Shown piece by piece: positions 27,006 to 36,039 of a stretch of DNA of 64,000 bases (the first letter of the stretch is position 1; each line of letters begins with the position of its first letter). The DNA comes from Paenibacillus lutrae. Lineage in GTDB: Bacteria > Bacillota > Bacilli > Paenibacillales > NBRC-103111. The position numbers were made by a program, and so were the translations under genes. The stretch is from contig NZ_RHLK01000015.1 of NCBI RefSeq assembly GCF_009757775.1, positions 47,699 through 111,698 of the forward strand. Reading direction: 5' to 3'. Under the pieces are notes generated by a model that saw only the letters and a list, made by a program, of their open reading frames with translations, was not told the DNA's origin and did no database searches.

Positions 27006-27842
27006 CTATCCTTTGACCGCTCCCATGGTTGCCCCTTCCATAATAAGCCGCTGAAACAGAACGAAAATAATGATAGACGGGATCATGGCAATCGTGACGC
27101 CTGCAAATAATGTTACCCAATCGGCGCTGAACTCCATTAATTTGTTTGCCTGATACATTTGAACGGCGATCGGATATTTGTCCGGATCACTCAAATAAAT
27201 GAACGGTCCCATGAAATTGTTGTAGTACCCCATGAATTTGAAAATCGCTACGGTCACAATACCGGGTGTGGAGAGAGGTACAATGACGCGCCAGAAGATT
27301 TGAAACAAGGAAGCTCCATCCATGGTGGCGCTCTCCTCCAGATCCTTAGGCAAGGATTTCATAAATCCTCCGAGGAGCATCAAGTAAAACACGCTTTCGC
27401 CGAGACTCGACAGAATAATCAAGCCGGTTAAACTGTTCGTCAAGCCGAGCTCACGCATCACGACATATTGGGGAACGAGCGCATTAACCCCCGGCAGGAA
27501 CAAGGACAGCATAATCAGACTCCAGATCAGATTCCTGCCTTTAAACTGCATCCGGGTCAGCGCATACGCATTAATCGTGGTAAAGAACAGAGAGACAATC
27601 AAGCTTCCCCCGACATAATACAGGGTGTTAAGCAGAGCGCGTCCGAAGCCGTATTCATTCCATGCATTGGCGTAGTTCTGCCACTGGATCCGGCTGGGAA
27701 GCGCCCATATATTTTGAAAAAATTCAGGATTGGTTTTGAGGGACTCGTAGATGACCCACACCAAAGGAAACAGAATGGAAAGCGCCCAGCCATACAACAC
27801 AGCGCGCCAGAGCACGTCGGCAAATGTCCGTTTTTCAGTCAA
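27006..27842 (-). CDS. Carbohydrate ABC transporter permease (MalG family)
   Basis: 278 residues; TTG start with AAGGAG 9 bases upstream. Six membrane helices and the EAA loop ESATMDGASLFQIFWRVIVPLS (about residue 185) that contacts the ATPase. No ATPase gene is in this operon; such CUT1 systems usually share a distant MsmX-type ATPase. Third gene in binding protein-MalF-MalG order; a 30-base gap separates it from the previous gene. Confidence 0.93.
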   Translation of the reverse strand: MTEKRTFADVLWRAVLYGWALSILFPLVWVIYESLKTNPEFFQNIWALPSRIQWQNYANAWNEYGFGRALLNTLYYVGGSLIVSLFFTTINAYALTRMQFKGRNLIWSLIMLSLFLPGVNALVPQYVVMRELGLTNSLTGLIILSSLGESVFYLMLLGGFMKSLPKDLEESATMDGASLFQIFWRVIVPLSTPGIVTVAIFKFMGYYNNFMGPFIYLSDPDKYPIAVQMYQANKLMEFSADWVTLFAGVTIAMIPSIIIFVLFQRLIMEGATMGAVKG

Positions 27843-27872
27843 ATTGTATCGCTCCTTGAACCTAAAGAGTAA

Positions 27873-28820
27873 TTAAAACTCAACACCGCGGTTAGGCACG
27901 AACTTATCCATGAGCAGTTTCGCCGTCACCAGGATGACAAACAAAATCATTCCGACAGCAGAAGCGTAGCCGTAGTTGTGATACTCGTTGCCGAACGCAA
28001 GATTGAACATATACAAGCCGATAACATCCGTTGCGCCGGACGGGCCGCCGTTGGTGAGAATAAGCACCATTTCGAATCCTTTTAACGTTCCTACAACCAG
28101 GAACAGGGCACTTACCCGCACGACCGGCATAACCAGCGGCATTGTAATTTTGAACAGCCTCGTCATATGTCCCGCACCTTCGAGCATCGCCGCTTCATAC
28201 AGCGACTTCGGGATCGCCATCATGGCGTTCGCGAATACGATCGCGTATAAGCCGACTCCTCCCCATACCCACGGAGGAATAAGCGCCCACAGTGCGGTTC
28301 GCTCATCTCCAAGCCAGTAGAAGTTATCCAGATTCAGGCCGATCAGACTGAGCACTTCATTCAGCAGTCCGTAAGAACCGTCGTAAATAAAGGCCCACAG
28401 CAGGGCAACGACGACAGTGGACAATACATTCGGGAAAAAGAAAAGAATCTTGAGAAAGCCGCTCTCTTTGTAGCCCTTGTTCGTTATTAAGTAAGCCAGC
28501 AGCAGCGAAATAAGAACAACAAGAACCGGTATGAACAGCATAAGAAGCAGATTGTGCCAGAGTGCACGCCATACGAACGGGTCCTGGAAGGCACTGACGA
28601 AATTATCGAATCCGACGAAAGTCGAATCCGTAAGTCCGTCCCAGTCTAACAGGGAATAGTAGACAGATAGAATATTCGGGAATAGGGTCAGAACAAGATA
28701 CCCTCCGAAGGGCGGGACGATAGCCAGCAGCAGAAAAATCGCCTTTTGAGTTGCGGCTTTGTCCAGGCCGAGTTTCTGCATCGCAGTCCGTTTGGCCGGT
28801 ACGGTAGTGGACATTAACAT
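27873..28820 (-). CDS. Carbohydrate ABC transporter permease (MalF family)
   Basis: 315 residues; ATG 28820 follows GAGGAG by 6 bases. Six membrane helices; EAA loop YEAAMLEGAGHMTRLFKITMPL (about residue 225). C-terminal VFNLAFG-like region and VILTNGGPSGATDV are typical of the MalF/UgpA family. It is preceded by a hairpin in the 60-base gap after the binding-protein gene. Confidence 0.93.
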   Translation of the reverse strand: MLMSTTVPAKRTAMQKLGLDKAATQKAIFLLLAIVPPFGGYLVLTLFPNILSVYYSLLDWDGLTDSTFVGFDNFVSAFQDPFVWRALWHNLLLMLFIPVLVVLISLLLAYLITNKGYKESGFLKILFFFPNVLSTVVVALLWAFIYDGSYGLLNEVLSLIGLNLDNFYWLGDERTALWALIPPWVWGGVGLYAIVFANAMMAIPKSLYEAAMLEGAGHMTRLFKITMPLVMPVVRVSALFLVVGTLKGFEMVLILTNGGPSGATDVIGLYMFNLAFGNEYHNYGYASAVGMILFVILVTAKLLMDKFVPNRGVEF

Positions 28821-28845
28821 TCACGACTCCTCTCGCAAAAGGAAA

Positions 28846-28870
28846 GCAAGGGGAACCTTCGTCCCCCTGC
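28846..28870 (-). repeat. Intercistronic hairpin after the binding-protein gene
   Basis: GCAAGGGGA / TCCCCCTGC stem (one mismatch) with a 7-base loop, in the gap between binding-protein and MalF genes. No long U-tract in the transcript direction, so likely attenuating or stabilising. Confidence 0.55.
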
Positions 28871-28880
28871 TGACTCCGCT

Positions 28881-30320
28881 TTACTTTTTCATCTTATCGA
28901 GCGATTTCTTCAGCAGTTCCTCTGCTTGCTGGAGGACCGGAAGCGGATCCTGCTTGCCCAGGAAGATCTTCGTCGTCGCTTCATCAATCAGCTTCGTCGC
29001 CTGCTTGTAAGAAGGATCTGAAATCGATACGGACCGGCTTGCCTTGTAGGCGCGGGCCTTATTCTCTTTGATGTACTTAAGCACCGCACGGGCCGAGCTT
29101 TGCAGCTTCTCCGCACGCTCGGGGTTCTCAACGAGATCTTTGCGCAGAGGCAGAGCGCCGGCTTTTTCCGCTGTAAACTGCTGCACATCCAGCGTCATTT
29201 GCCAGAGGATAAATTCGCGCGCCCACTTCTTGTTCAGGTCCGTTTTGCCCGCCCAGATGAAGTTTCCGTTGGTCGTACCGCTCCGTACCCAGATCGTCTG
29301 GTCTGACTTCTCTACAAAAGGAACCGCCATATAGCCCCACTCAAAATCAGCAGGTGCTGATTTCTTCATTTCGTTCTCTACGTGGCTTCCGGTTGAAACC
29401 ATTGCCGCTTCGCCCTGAATCACCTGCATTTGGGACTGTGTATGGGTCAGGGCCGGCAAACCTTCAGGGAAATAGCCCTTCTTCCCAAGTTCATAGATCC
29501 GGTTCCATCTCTCGATACTTTCCGGGCTGAGATACTCCGGCAGTGTGTAGTTCTGATAGTTCTTGTTGAAGGCATCGAACGTCCCTTTGGCATCCGCCAG
29601 TTCAAACAGCTTGCTTGTGCCGAAAGCCCAGTCAAAATAATTCGGATAGACACCCGGAAACGTAACCGGGATAATCCCGTCCGATTTGATATCGGCCAGC
29701 AGACTGTTGAACTCGCCCCATGTCTTCGGATTCTGGTTCCAGCCGTTCTTCTCGAACAGTTTCTTGTTAAAGAAAAGACCGCCGAAACTTCCCGAAGTCG
29801 AAATTTCATACGTCTTGCCGTCCACCCGGTTAGCGGATTCGAAGAATCCGTCCATCAGACTGTCTTTTACCGTTTTGTCCGGCAAGTCGGGCAGCTTACG
29901 ATCCCACAGATCATCCAGCGGCTCCAGCTTCCCTGCTTTGGCTAATGCCACAATGCCGCCGGAAGGTTCGCGGTTGAACAAGTCGAACATATCGTCATCT
30001 TTGCCGGCAGACATTTTGGTAGACAAGATGTTCGCAATATCCGGCGAAGCCGTCATATCAATCTTTACATTCGGGTACTTCTCGGTGAACGTCTTGATCG
30101 CGTAATCCATATATTCACGCCCGAGTCCGCCTTGGAAAAAGCCATATTTAAGCGTTACCTGCTGGTCTTTGGGCAGGCCGTTCTCATAAACTTCCGTAGA
30201 AGATGACGGTTTGTCCGCTGCTGTTTCTTTGTCGCCGCCGCAGGCGGTAAGAAGCATCGAAGCAGTCACCACCGCTAAACCCAGGGCCGTACTTCTTGAT
30301 AGGATTGATCTCATAAACAT
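28881..30320 (-). CDS. Carbohydrate ABC transporter substrate-binding lipoprotein
   Basis: 479 residues; ATG 30320 with GTGGAGG five bases upstream. Signal peptide with lipobox (ASMLLTACGG, Cys at about residue 27), so membrane-anchored receptor. Type II (MalE/UgpB) binding fold: ITLKYGFFQGG-like start, then KIDMTASPDIANILSTKMSA, FFNKKLFEKNGWNQNPKTW and QGEAAMVSTGSHVENEM. First gene of the operon; a cre-like site lies 175 bases upstream and a ROK regulator is divergent. The sugar is unknown. Confidence 0.92.
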   Translation of the reverse strand: MFMRSILSRSTALGLAVVTASMLLTACGGDKETAADKPSSSTEVYENGLPKDQQVTLKYGFFQGGLGREYMDYAIKTFTEKYPNVKIDMTASPDIANILSTKMSAGKDDDMFDLFNREPSGGIVALAKAGKLEPLDDLWDRKLPDLPDKTVKDSLMDGFFESANRVDGKTYEISTSGSFGGLFFNKKLFEKNGWNQNPKTWGEFNSLLADIKSDGIIPVTFPGVYPNYFDWAFGTSKLFELADAKGTFDAFNKNYQNYTLPEYLSPESIERWNRIYELGKKGYFPEGLPALTHTQSQMQVIQGEAAMVSTGSHVENEMKKSAPADFEWGYMAVPFVEKSDQTIWVRSGTTNGNFIWAGKTDLNKKWAREFILWQMTLDVQQFTAEKAGALPLRKDLVENPERAEKLQSSARAVLKYIKENKARAYKASRSVSISDPSYKQATKLIDEATTKIFLGKQDPLPVLQQAEELLKKSLDKMKK

Positions 30321-30494
30321 GTCAGCCTCCACATATTAAAATGATGTCACCCGCCTTAAAGGCAGATGAATAGACCCGTTGTCTTTCATTGTAAAAACCT
30401 TGCAGACGCTTGCTTCCTTCAGGCAATTTCCAGGTAAACTCAAGTAACTTCAGGCAACCTCAGGTAAACTCCTTTCTGCGAATTTAAGACGGAT

Positions 30495-30510
30495 TTGAAT
30501 GCGCTTACAT
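30495..30510. promoter_or_regulatory. Catabolite-responsive element (cre) candidate
   Basis: TTGAATGCGCTTACAT matches the 16-base CcpA cre consensus at all but one position. It lies in the region between the sugar importer and the ROK regulator. Confidence 0.55.
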
Positions 30511-30606
30511 AAAGATGTGATTTCCCGTGCTTTTATCCCTTAGGAGTCCTCACACCGATTACCCTCCACCCTAAAACCATCATTTTGTGTTTGGAGTAAT
30601 TTCGGT

Positions 30607-30636
30607 TATAATTAGTAAATCAAATTGATTTATTAA
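30607..30636. promoter_or_regulatory. Promoter -10 with overlapping ROK-type operator
   Basis: TATAAT (30607-30612) is directly followed by a 25-bp palindrome, TTAGTAAATCA-N3-TGATTTATTAA (10 of 11 arm positions paired). This resembles XylR-type operators of ROK repressors and lies about 75 bases before the ROK gene start. Confidence 0.65.
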
Positions 30637-30708
30637 TAGAATACACAAAGAGTCTGCCGAGTTCAACAGAAAGTTTGTTAAGTATTAGTAAAAGGAGGCT
30701 TGTTATAC

Positions 30709-31884
30709 TTGTCGACTGCTAAAAGCTCCAGCAGCACTTTGCTCAAATCCATTAATCAGCAAAAAGTGTTGTTTCTTATATTCTCCGAAGGGCCTATCTC
30801 CCGCGTCGAGCTTGCCCAAAGAACGGGATTAAGCCATCAAACCGTCGCCAACATTGCAGGCCGGCTGCTTGAAGAACATGCCATAACCGAAACCCAGCTT
30901 TCCTCTTCCGAAGCAGGCGGTATCGGCCGAAAACGCGTACCGCTTTCTATTCATGCCTCTTACTTTCATATGATCGGAATCGAAATCGCAGCTAAGTCCA
31001 TCCGCGGTTCTGTCTACAACCTGAAGGGCGAACAGAGAGCCCGGGCGGTAGAGCGGACAGAGAGATACGAGGACGAAGAACATCTGCTTCTGCTGCTCCA
31101 TGGTGTCATCGGGGAGCTGCTGCAGACTATGCCGGATGAGCATAAAGTCAAAGGAATCGGCATCAGTGTGAAGGGACTGGTCGATTCACGCACCGGATGC
31201 CTCCTCCGTACCCCTGGCCTGGGCTGGCAGCGCATTCCGCTCAAAGACTTGCTTGAGGATAAGCACGGCCTTCCGGTTTATCTGGAAAACGACGTTAACC
31301 TGCTTGCGGTTAATGAGAACATGAAAGGGACGCTCCGCGATTCCATGAACAATGTCACCCTGATGTTTGATTACGGGATCGGCGGTGCCATTGTCCTGGA
31401 CAAGAAACTCATCACCGGTTCTACATTTGTAGCCGGCGAATTCGGACATTATAAAGGATTCCATGGAGCGGACGCACTCGAATGCTTCTGCGGCGGACAA
31501 GGCTGCCTCACCACACTGGCGTCGATCAGCGGCCTTGCTCATAATACAGCGCACACCCTGGATTCACTGAAAGCTGATCTGGCTGGCGGCAAACCGGAAG
31601 TTGTGGAACTAGCCGGCAAAATCCTCGAGTCGGCATCCGCTGCTATCGCTAACGTCATCACCATTCTGAATCCGGACCGCATTCTTCTGTGCGGCCGGAT
31701 TCTGGACATGCTGGGCAGTGAAAGAAGAGCCGCTCTGACCGTGAGCATTCTTAGGAACATTCCCCAGACATGCCGCGGGCTCACCTTCGATTATCTGGAG
31801 CAGTTGCCGGACGGAACGGAGTTAGCGGCGGGGATCGTGCTTAAACACGCGTTCGAAGTCTCTTTCGACACGTTATCGTTGTAA
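30709..31884 (+). CDS. ROK family transcriptional regulator (XylR/NagC-like)
   Basis: 391 residues; TTG 30709, 10 bases after AGGAGG; the earlier in-frame TTG (30700) touches the RBS. N-terminal winged helix (RVELAQRTGLSHQTVANIAG, residues 30-60). The ROK domain follows with GIGISVKGLVDSRTG, FDYGIGGAIVLDKK, the GEFGH motif and zinc-binding CFCGGQGC. These proteins are sugar-responsive repressors. Divergent from the MalEFG-type importer, with an operator-like palindrome over its own promoter, so it probably controls both. Confidence 0.92.
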   Translation: MSTAKSSSSTLLKSINQQKVLFLIFSEGPISRVELAQRTGLSHQTVANIAGRLLEEHAITETQLSSSEAGGIGRKRVPLSIHASYFHMIGIEIAAKSIRGSVYNLKGEQRARAVERTERYEDEEHLLLLLHGVIGELLQTMPDEHKVKGIGISVKGLVDSRTGCLLRTPGLGWQRIPLKDLLEDKHGLPVYLENDVNLLAVNENMKGTLRDSMNNVTLMFDYGIGGAIVLDKKLITGSTFVAGEFGHYKGFHGADALECFCGGQGCLTTLASISGLAHNTAHTLDSLKADLAGGKPEVVELAGKILESASAAIANVITILNPDRILLCGRILDMLGSERRAALTVSILRNIPQTCRGLTFDYLEQLPDGTELAAGIVLKHAFEVSFDTLSL

Positions 31885-31972
31885 ATCCACTTCCTCCCGT
31901 ATTTGTGTGGAGATAAAAAGGGAATTTCCATTGCCAGATGATTTGAAAAGATTAAAGTTGCGTAAGCGCAAC

Positions 31973-32006
31973 AAAAAAAGACCGGTAGCTTGCCGGTCGT
32001 TTTTTG
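31973..32006. terminator. Bidirectional terminator between ROK and TrmH genes
   Basis: GACCGG / CCGGTC stem with a 7-base loop, flanked by AAAAAAA and TTTTTTG. A second hairpin, GTTGCG-TAA-CGCAAC-like, lies just before (31957-31972). Confidence 0.8.
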
Positions 32007-32101
32007 TTGATTCCTTGCCAGCTGAGGCTGACGGAACCGCTCCCCTCTGCGCTGAGCCGCCTGAGGGGCAGCACCTTACAAGAGGCCCGGCAGTCGCCGC
32101 C

Positions 32102-32911
32102 TCACAACAGCCGCTGCCGCGAGGCCTCGAACAGCAGCACCGTCGTCGCCATCGCCACGTTGAGCGACTCCGCCTGCCCCTGCATCGGGATAATGACCCG
32201 ATGCGTGGCATGCGCCGCGGCCGCGTCCGACACGCCGCGGCCTTCATTGCCCACCACGAGCCACGTCGGGCGCGTCAGATCGAGCTCATAACAGCTCGAC
32301 TGCGCCTGAAGGCTCGTGACGACGATCTGCCGGCCCGCTTCGCGCGCGGCCGGCAGAAGCTCCTGCAGATCCGCCTCCACGATCGGCAGATGAAACAGCG
32401 ATCCCATCGTCGAGCGGATCGTCTTGGGGTTGTACAGGTCGACCGTCCCGCGGCCGAGCACGACTGCTGCGGCTCCGACGGCGTCGGCGCTGCGGATGAT
32501 CGTGCCGAGGTTGCCGGGGTCCTGGACGCCGTCGACCGCGACGACAAGGCCGGCGCCGCCCTCGGCCAGCAGCGCTTCCGCCGGCGCAGCCGGCTTGTCC
32601 ACCACCGCAAAGACGCCTTGCGGTGTTTCCGTGTCGGTGCAGCGCTCCATAATGGCGCGCGTCACCGACACGGTCTCAATGCCGGCGTCAGCAGCGCCGG
32701 CAGCCAGCTTTGGAGGCAGACCTTTGTCTGCCTCGTAGACGATCGTGCGGACAGCAGCTCCCGCCCGCACGGCCTCCTCGACGAGATGATGGCCCTCGAT
32801 GAGGTACATGCCTGTTTTCTGCCGGCCTTTACGGTCCAGCAGCTGGGCCCATTCTTTGACCCTCGAATTTTGAACGGATGCGAGATCCGGTAATCCATTA
32901 TCTTTTGCCAT
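32102..32911 (-). CDS. TrmH family RNA 2'-O-methyltransferase (YsgA-like)
   Basis: 269 residues; ATG 32911 after GGAG with 8-base spacing. N-terminal substrate-binding domain (VKEWAQLLDRKGRQKTGMYL). SpoU catalytic domain: motif 1 NLGTIIRSADAVGA (about residue 135), motif 2 LVVGNEGRGVSD (about residue 215) and motif 3 IIPMQGQAESLNVAMA (about residue 238), giving the trefoil-knot SAM site. It methylates ribose in rRNA or tRNA. Higher GC than its neighbours. ktrA ends 13 bases upstream, so they may be co-transcribed. Confidence 0.93.
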   Translation of the reverse strand: MAKDNGLPDLASVQNSRVKEWAQLLDRKGRQKTGMYLIEGHHLVEEAVRAGAAVRTIVYEADKGLPPKLAAGAADAGIETVSVTRAIMERCTDTETPQGVFAVVDKPAAPAEALLAEGGAGLVVAVDGVQDPGNLGTIIRSADAVGAAAVVLGRGTVDLYNPKTIRSTMGSLFHLPIVEADLQELLPAAREAGRQIVVTSLQAQSSCYELDLTRPTWLVVGNEGRGVSDAAAAHATHRVIIPMQGQAESLNVAMATTVLLFEASRQRLL

Positions 32912-32924
32912 AGCTATAGCTCCA

Positions 32925-33584
32925 TTACTCTGAATATGCGACTTCAAATCGTTTCAAATCTTTATTGCTGCCCAGCACAATAAGAATGTCATTCTCCTTG
33001 ACCGGTTCTTCGACCGGGGGTGGAATGACAAGCTGTCCGTCCTGCTTGACGGCGATTACGTTGCAGTTGTAATGCGCCCGCATGTTCATCTCCCGCAAAT
33101 TTTTGCCGACCATTCTCCGGTTTGCTTTCATTTCGAGAATGCTGTGTTCGCTGGATAACTCGATGTAATCCAGAATATTCGGTGATATGAGATGATGCGC
33201 CACACGCTGCCCCATATCTCTTTCGGGGAAAATAATTTTGTCCGCGCCGATCTTACGGAGCACTTTGCCATGAAGTTCATTGGCTGCCTTGACGACAATC
33301 ATCGGGATTCCCATATCTTTTAACTGAAGGGTTGCCAGTATGCTGGCTTGTATATTCTCGCCGATGGCTACAACGACGACGTCAAAATTACGTAAACCTA
33401 GAGCCCGCAGCGCTTCTTCGTCTGTACAGTCCACTTGAACGGCATGGGTAACGACTGTTGAAATTTCCTGAATGCGCTCCTCGCTGTGATCCAAAGCAAG
33501 TACCTCAAATCCTAATCCAACCAAATTGATGGCCACCGAGGAACCAAAGCGTCCCATACCAATGACCGCAAACTGTTTTTTCAT
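32925..33584 (-). CDS. ktrA: Potassium uptake regulator KtrA/KtrC (RCK domain protein)
   Basis: 219 residues; ATG 33584 after AAGGATGG. RCK_N Rossmann domain with GMGRFG (about residue 9), acidic LDHSEERI at the end of beta-2, and VDCTDEEALRALG. RCK_C domain (about 135-219) with LREMNMRAHYNCNVIAVKQDG, which binds c-di-AMP in Bacillus and Staphylococcus homologues. It gates the KtrB/KtrD membrane subunit, which is not in this window. Choice between KtrA and KtrC is not certain. Confidence 0.9.
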   Translation of the reverse strand: MKKQFAVIGMGRFGSSVAINLVGLGFEVLALDHSEERIQEISTVVTHAVQVDCTDEEALRALGLRNFDVVVVAIGENIQASILATLQLKDMGIPMIVVKAANELHGKVLRKIGADKIIFPERDMGQRVAHHLISPNILDYIELSSEHSILEMKANRRMVGKNLREMNMRAHYNCNVIAVKQDGQLVIPPPVEEPVKENDILIVLGSNKDLKRFEVAYSE

Positions 33585-33697
33585 GGGCAACCATCCTTAC
33601 GATATAGGATACCTGTTCTGTCGTTTATTATAGCATGATTAGAACCGTTTTCGAGCATATTAAAGGCGACCATAAAGGGAAGAGAGGCGATGAGAGC

Positions 33698-33901
33698 ATG
33701 ATTCTAAGCTTAAGACAAGCCATCGTACAGCGCGTAGAAGGCAAGTCTGATCAAGAACTTCAGGAAATCATCAATGATTCCATCGACGGCCAGGAGCAGG
33801 CGCTTCCAGGTCTGGGTGTTCTGTTTGAAGTGATCTGGAAGAACATCACGCCCGAGACTCAGACCGAGCTTGTCACTACACTGCGCCAACATTTAACTTG
33901 A
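33698..33901 (+). CDS. sspI: Small acid-soluble spore protein SspI
   Basis: 67 residues beginning MILSLRQAIVQRVEGKSDQE, with the family core LPGLGVLFEVIWKNITPE. That core is diagnostic of SspI, a minor forespore protein under sigma-G. The ATG at 33698 has a modest RBS (GAGAGGCGATGAGAGC); the upstream in-frame ATG adds a non-conserved leader. In Bacillus sspI also neighbours a TrmH-type gene (ysgA), so local order is conserved even with ktrA inserted. Confidence 0.93.
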   Translation: MILSLRQAIVQRVEGKSDQELQEIINDSIDGQEQALPGLGVLFEVIWKNITPETQTELVTTLRQHLT

Positions 33902-34006
33902 AACACACATCCTGATCCGTACGTTGTAGCAGTGATTTTTGCTTTTTCATGGCTACCTGCATGGACTTATGTACTCCTATCCGGATGAACAAGGGATAAA
34001 ACAGCA

Positions 34007-34050
34007 GGCGGCAGCCGCTGTAACCAGCTGTGCTGCCGCCCTTTATTATT
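34007..34050 (+). terminator. Terminator downstream of sspI
   Basis: GGCGGCAGC / GCTGCCGCC stem, 16-base loop, then CTTTATTATT. Confidence 0.7.
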
Positions 34051-34117
34051 GTAACCCGTACAAATGGCTTATTTAACTTGTCAGACGCATGAGACGCATA
34101 CGTGAGGGACGTGCGGT

Positions 34118-34855
34118 TTACTCCGCTGCAAACTTGCAAAAAGCATGAGGAATCTCGCTTCTGCGGCCGGCCTGTCCATTATGGAACTGCTCCAGCTGCG
34201 GCTCCAGAACATCCATCACATCATGAAAAGTCGCAAAAGGATAGAACGGAATTTGTTCCTGCTCCAGATACCGGGCCAGACTGCTGCGGGCAAATACCCA
34301 ATCGGCGAAACCCGAGCCGTAAATATCGCTGCTTCCGTCTCCGATATAGATCACCCGGTATCCTTGTGCCTTCAAGGATCGGACTACGCCAGCTTTACAG
34401 CAGCCGCACCAGGAACAGGCCCCGTTCTTATTCTGAACCTGAAGCATATAGTTGCCCTGCTTGTCGTATTGAATCGGATTAGCGATAATCCGGTCGACCT
34501 CGACACCGAATCTCTTGAGAATGCGATGAATGTAATATTCCATTCCGTCACTCAGAATCGTGACCGGAATTCCGCCGCTTTTACAAAAATCAAGGAACTT
34601 CTCCGCTCCTTCACGAAGTGAAACCCGGTCTGCAATGGCGTTCACTTCCTCCTGCCGTCCGCCAAGCTGACCGTAGGATTCATGGATCCATTCCCGGGAA
34701 CCGATTTCCTTGTTCAGGAATTTAGCCAACATCTCTTTGGTCTCCGGCTTCTCCTCCACACCGAGCTCCTGCATCAGCATAGCACCTACATCTTCATGCA
34801 TCAAAGTACCGTCAAAGTCTGTTACCACTACCAGCTGTCCTTGCTTTTTATCCAT
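34118..34855 (-). CDS. MtnX-like HAD phosphatase
   Basis: 245 residues, start ATG 34855 (GGGGG five bases before); longer in-frame starts exist up to 34996. HAD motif I DFDGTL near residue 15, motif II TILSDG (about 100) and motif III GDGSSD (about 178). A Cys cluster CSWCGCC near residue 150 is probably a structural metal site. Closest to 2-hydroxy-3-keto-5-methylthiopentenyl-1-phosphate phosphatase of methionine salvage. No other mtn genes are adjacent, so the substrate is inferred. Confidence 0.75.
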   Translation of the reverse strand: MDKKQGQLVVVTDFDGTLMHEDVGAMLMQELGVEEKPETKEMLAKFLNKEIGSREWIHESYGQLGGRQEEVNAIADRVSLREGAEKFLDFCKSGGIPVTILSDGMEYYIHRILKRFGVEVDRIIANPIQYDKQGNYMLQVQNKNGACSWCGCCKAGVVRSLKAQGYRVIYIGDGSSDIYGSGFADWVFARSSLARYLEQEQIPFYPFATFHDVMDVLEPQLEQFHNGQAGRRSEIPHAFCKFAAE

Positions 34856-34992
34856 ATCTTCCCCCAAAAGCATAGTTTGATCCATGCAGCTCCCATTTTC
34901 CGCATAAGTCCCTATGTTTTTAGGTTCAATTATAGCATACCTGCCCCCTAAGCGGCCCGTTGCGCGCGGAAATGCAGGCAGAGGACCTATAT

Positions 34993-36039
34993 TCACTTAT
35001 TCACAGGCAGACTAGATTGACGGACCACAAGACGCGTGGAAAGTCTTTCGTGCACCGGGATGTCCCTATCGCTGCCGCCTGGCCCGGACGAGCCTTCAAT
35101 CTGCTTCAGCAGACCTTCTGCTGCTCGCAGTCCCATTTCAAAGAACGGGACATACACGGACGTCAGCGGGGGATCGCTCAGTTTGGCAGCCTCCGAATCA
35201 TCATAACCGACGATTGCCAGATCGCGGCCGGGGGCGATTCCGAGTTCCTTGAGTCCCTGCATGAGTCCTACGGCCATGCGGTCGTTGGAAGAGAATACAG
35301 CATCCACCTCACTGCCGAGCGCCGCGATCTTCTGTGCGGCCGCGTAGCCGCTGGTCCGGCTGTAATTGCCGTCCAATATGAGCTCCTGCCTCACATCAAT
35401 ACCCGCCTCTGCCAGAGCACCCAGATAGCCGCGAAGCCGGTCGCTGCTGTTGGAATACTCCGGTGATCCGTTCAGAAAAGCAATGCGGCGGAAACCGCCA
35501 TCGATCAGATGCTTGACGGCTTCATAGCAGCCCGCTTCATGATCGGCATCCACCACGCTGTACGGCTCATTGTCGTAATGCTGGTTAATCAGGACGAAAG
35601 GCATGTTCTGCCCGTGAAGCTCGCGAAATCCTTCCCTCTGGGCCGGCACATCCAGTGCGCCAAGAAAAATACACCCGTCCACCTTGCGTGAACGGTAAGG
35701 TTCCGTATAATCGGTCCGCTCGTCGGGAGAGCGGAACATAACCAGCATGTCACAGCCCTGCCTGCGCACCCCTTCCCCGATTCCGCTTAAGATTTCAGAG
35801 AAATAATAGGTAGAAAATAAATGCACTTTAGGCACATAGGGCAGAATAACGCCGATATGCCCGCTCTTTCCGAGCGCAAAGCTTCTAGCCACCGCATTCG
35901 GATGGTAATTCAATTCTTTAGCCGCAGCCAGCACCTTTTGTCTGGTGTTCTCCTTCATCGGTCCGACCCCGTTGAATACACGGGAGACGGTCGCCTCGGA
36001 GACACCGGCCATTTTAGCCACATCTTTTCTGGTAACCAT
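34993..36039 (-). CDS. LacI family transcriptional regulator
   Basis: 348 residues; ATG after AGAGGTGTAGT. N-terminal helix-turn-helix (TRKDVAKMAGVSEATVSRVF) and hinge (YHPNAVARSF). Effector domain of the periplasmic-binding fold, with DGCIFLGALDVP, FVLINQHYDNEPYSVVDADH and FSSNDRMAVGLMQGL. It probably represses a sugar operon elsewhere, since no transport or catabolic gene adjoins it. A TGTAC-N4-GTACA palindrome lies about 100 bases upstream. Confidence 0.93.
   Translation of the reverse strand: MVTRKDVAKMAGVSEATVSRVFNGVGPMKENTRQKVLAAAKELNYHPNAVARSFALGKSGHIGVILPYVPKVHLFSTYYFSEILSGIGEGVRRQGCDMLVMFRSPDERTDYTEPYRSRKVDGCIFLGALDVPAQREGFRELHGQNMPFVLINQHYDNEPYSVVDADHEAGCYEAVKHLIDGGFRRIAFLNGSPEYSNSSDRLRGYLGALAEAGIDVRQELILDGNYSRTSGYAAAQKIAALGSEVDAVFSSNDRMAVGLMQGLKELGIAPGRDLAIVGYDDSEAAKLSDPPLTSVYVPFFEMGLRAAEGLLKQIEGSSGPGGSDRDIPVHERLSTRLVVRQSSLPVNK

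Noticed and set aside
31907..32893. Long + strand ORF opposite the TrmH-type gene
   Set aside because: Shadow of a GC-rich gene with clear SpoU motifs; the opposite frame has no conserved features.
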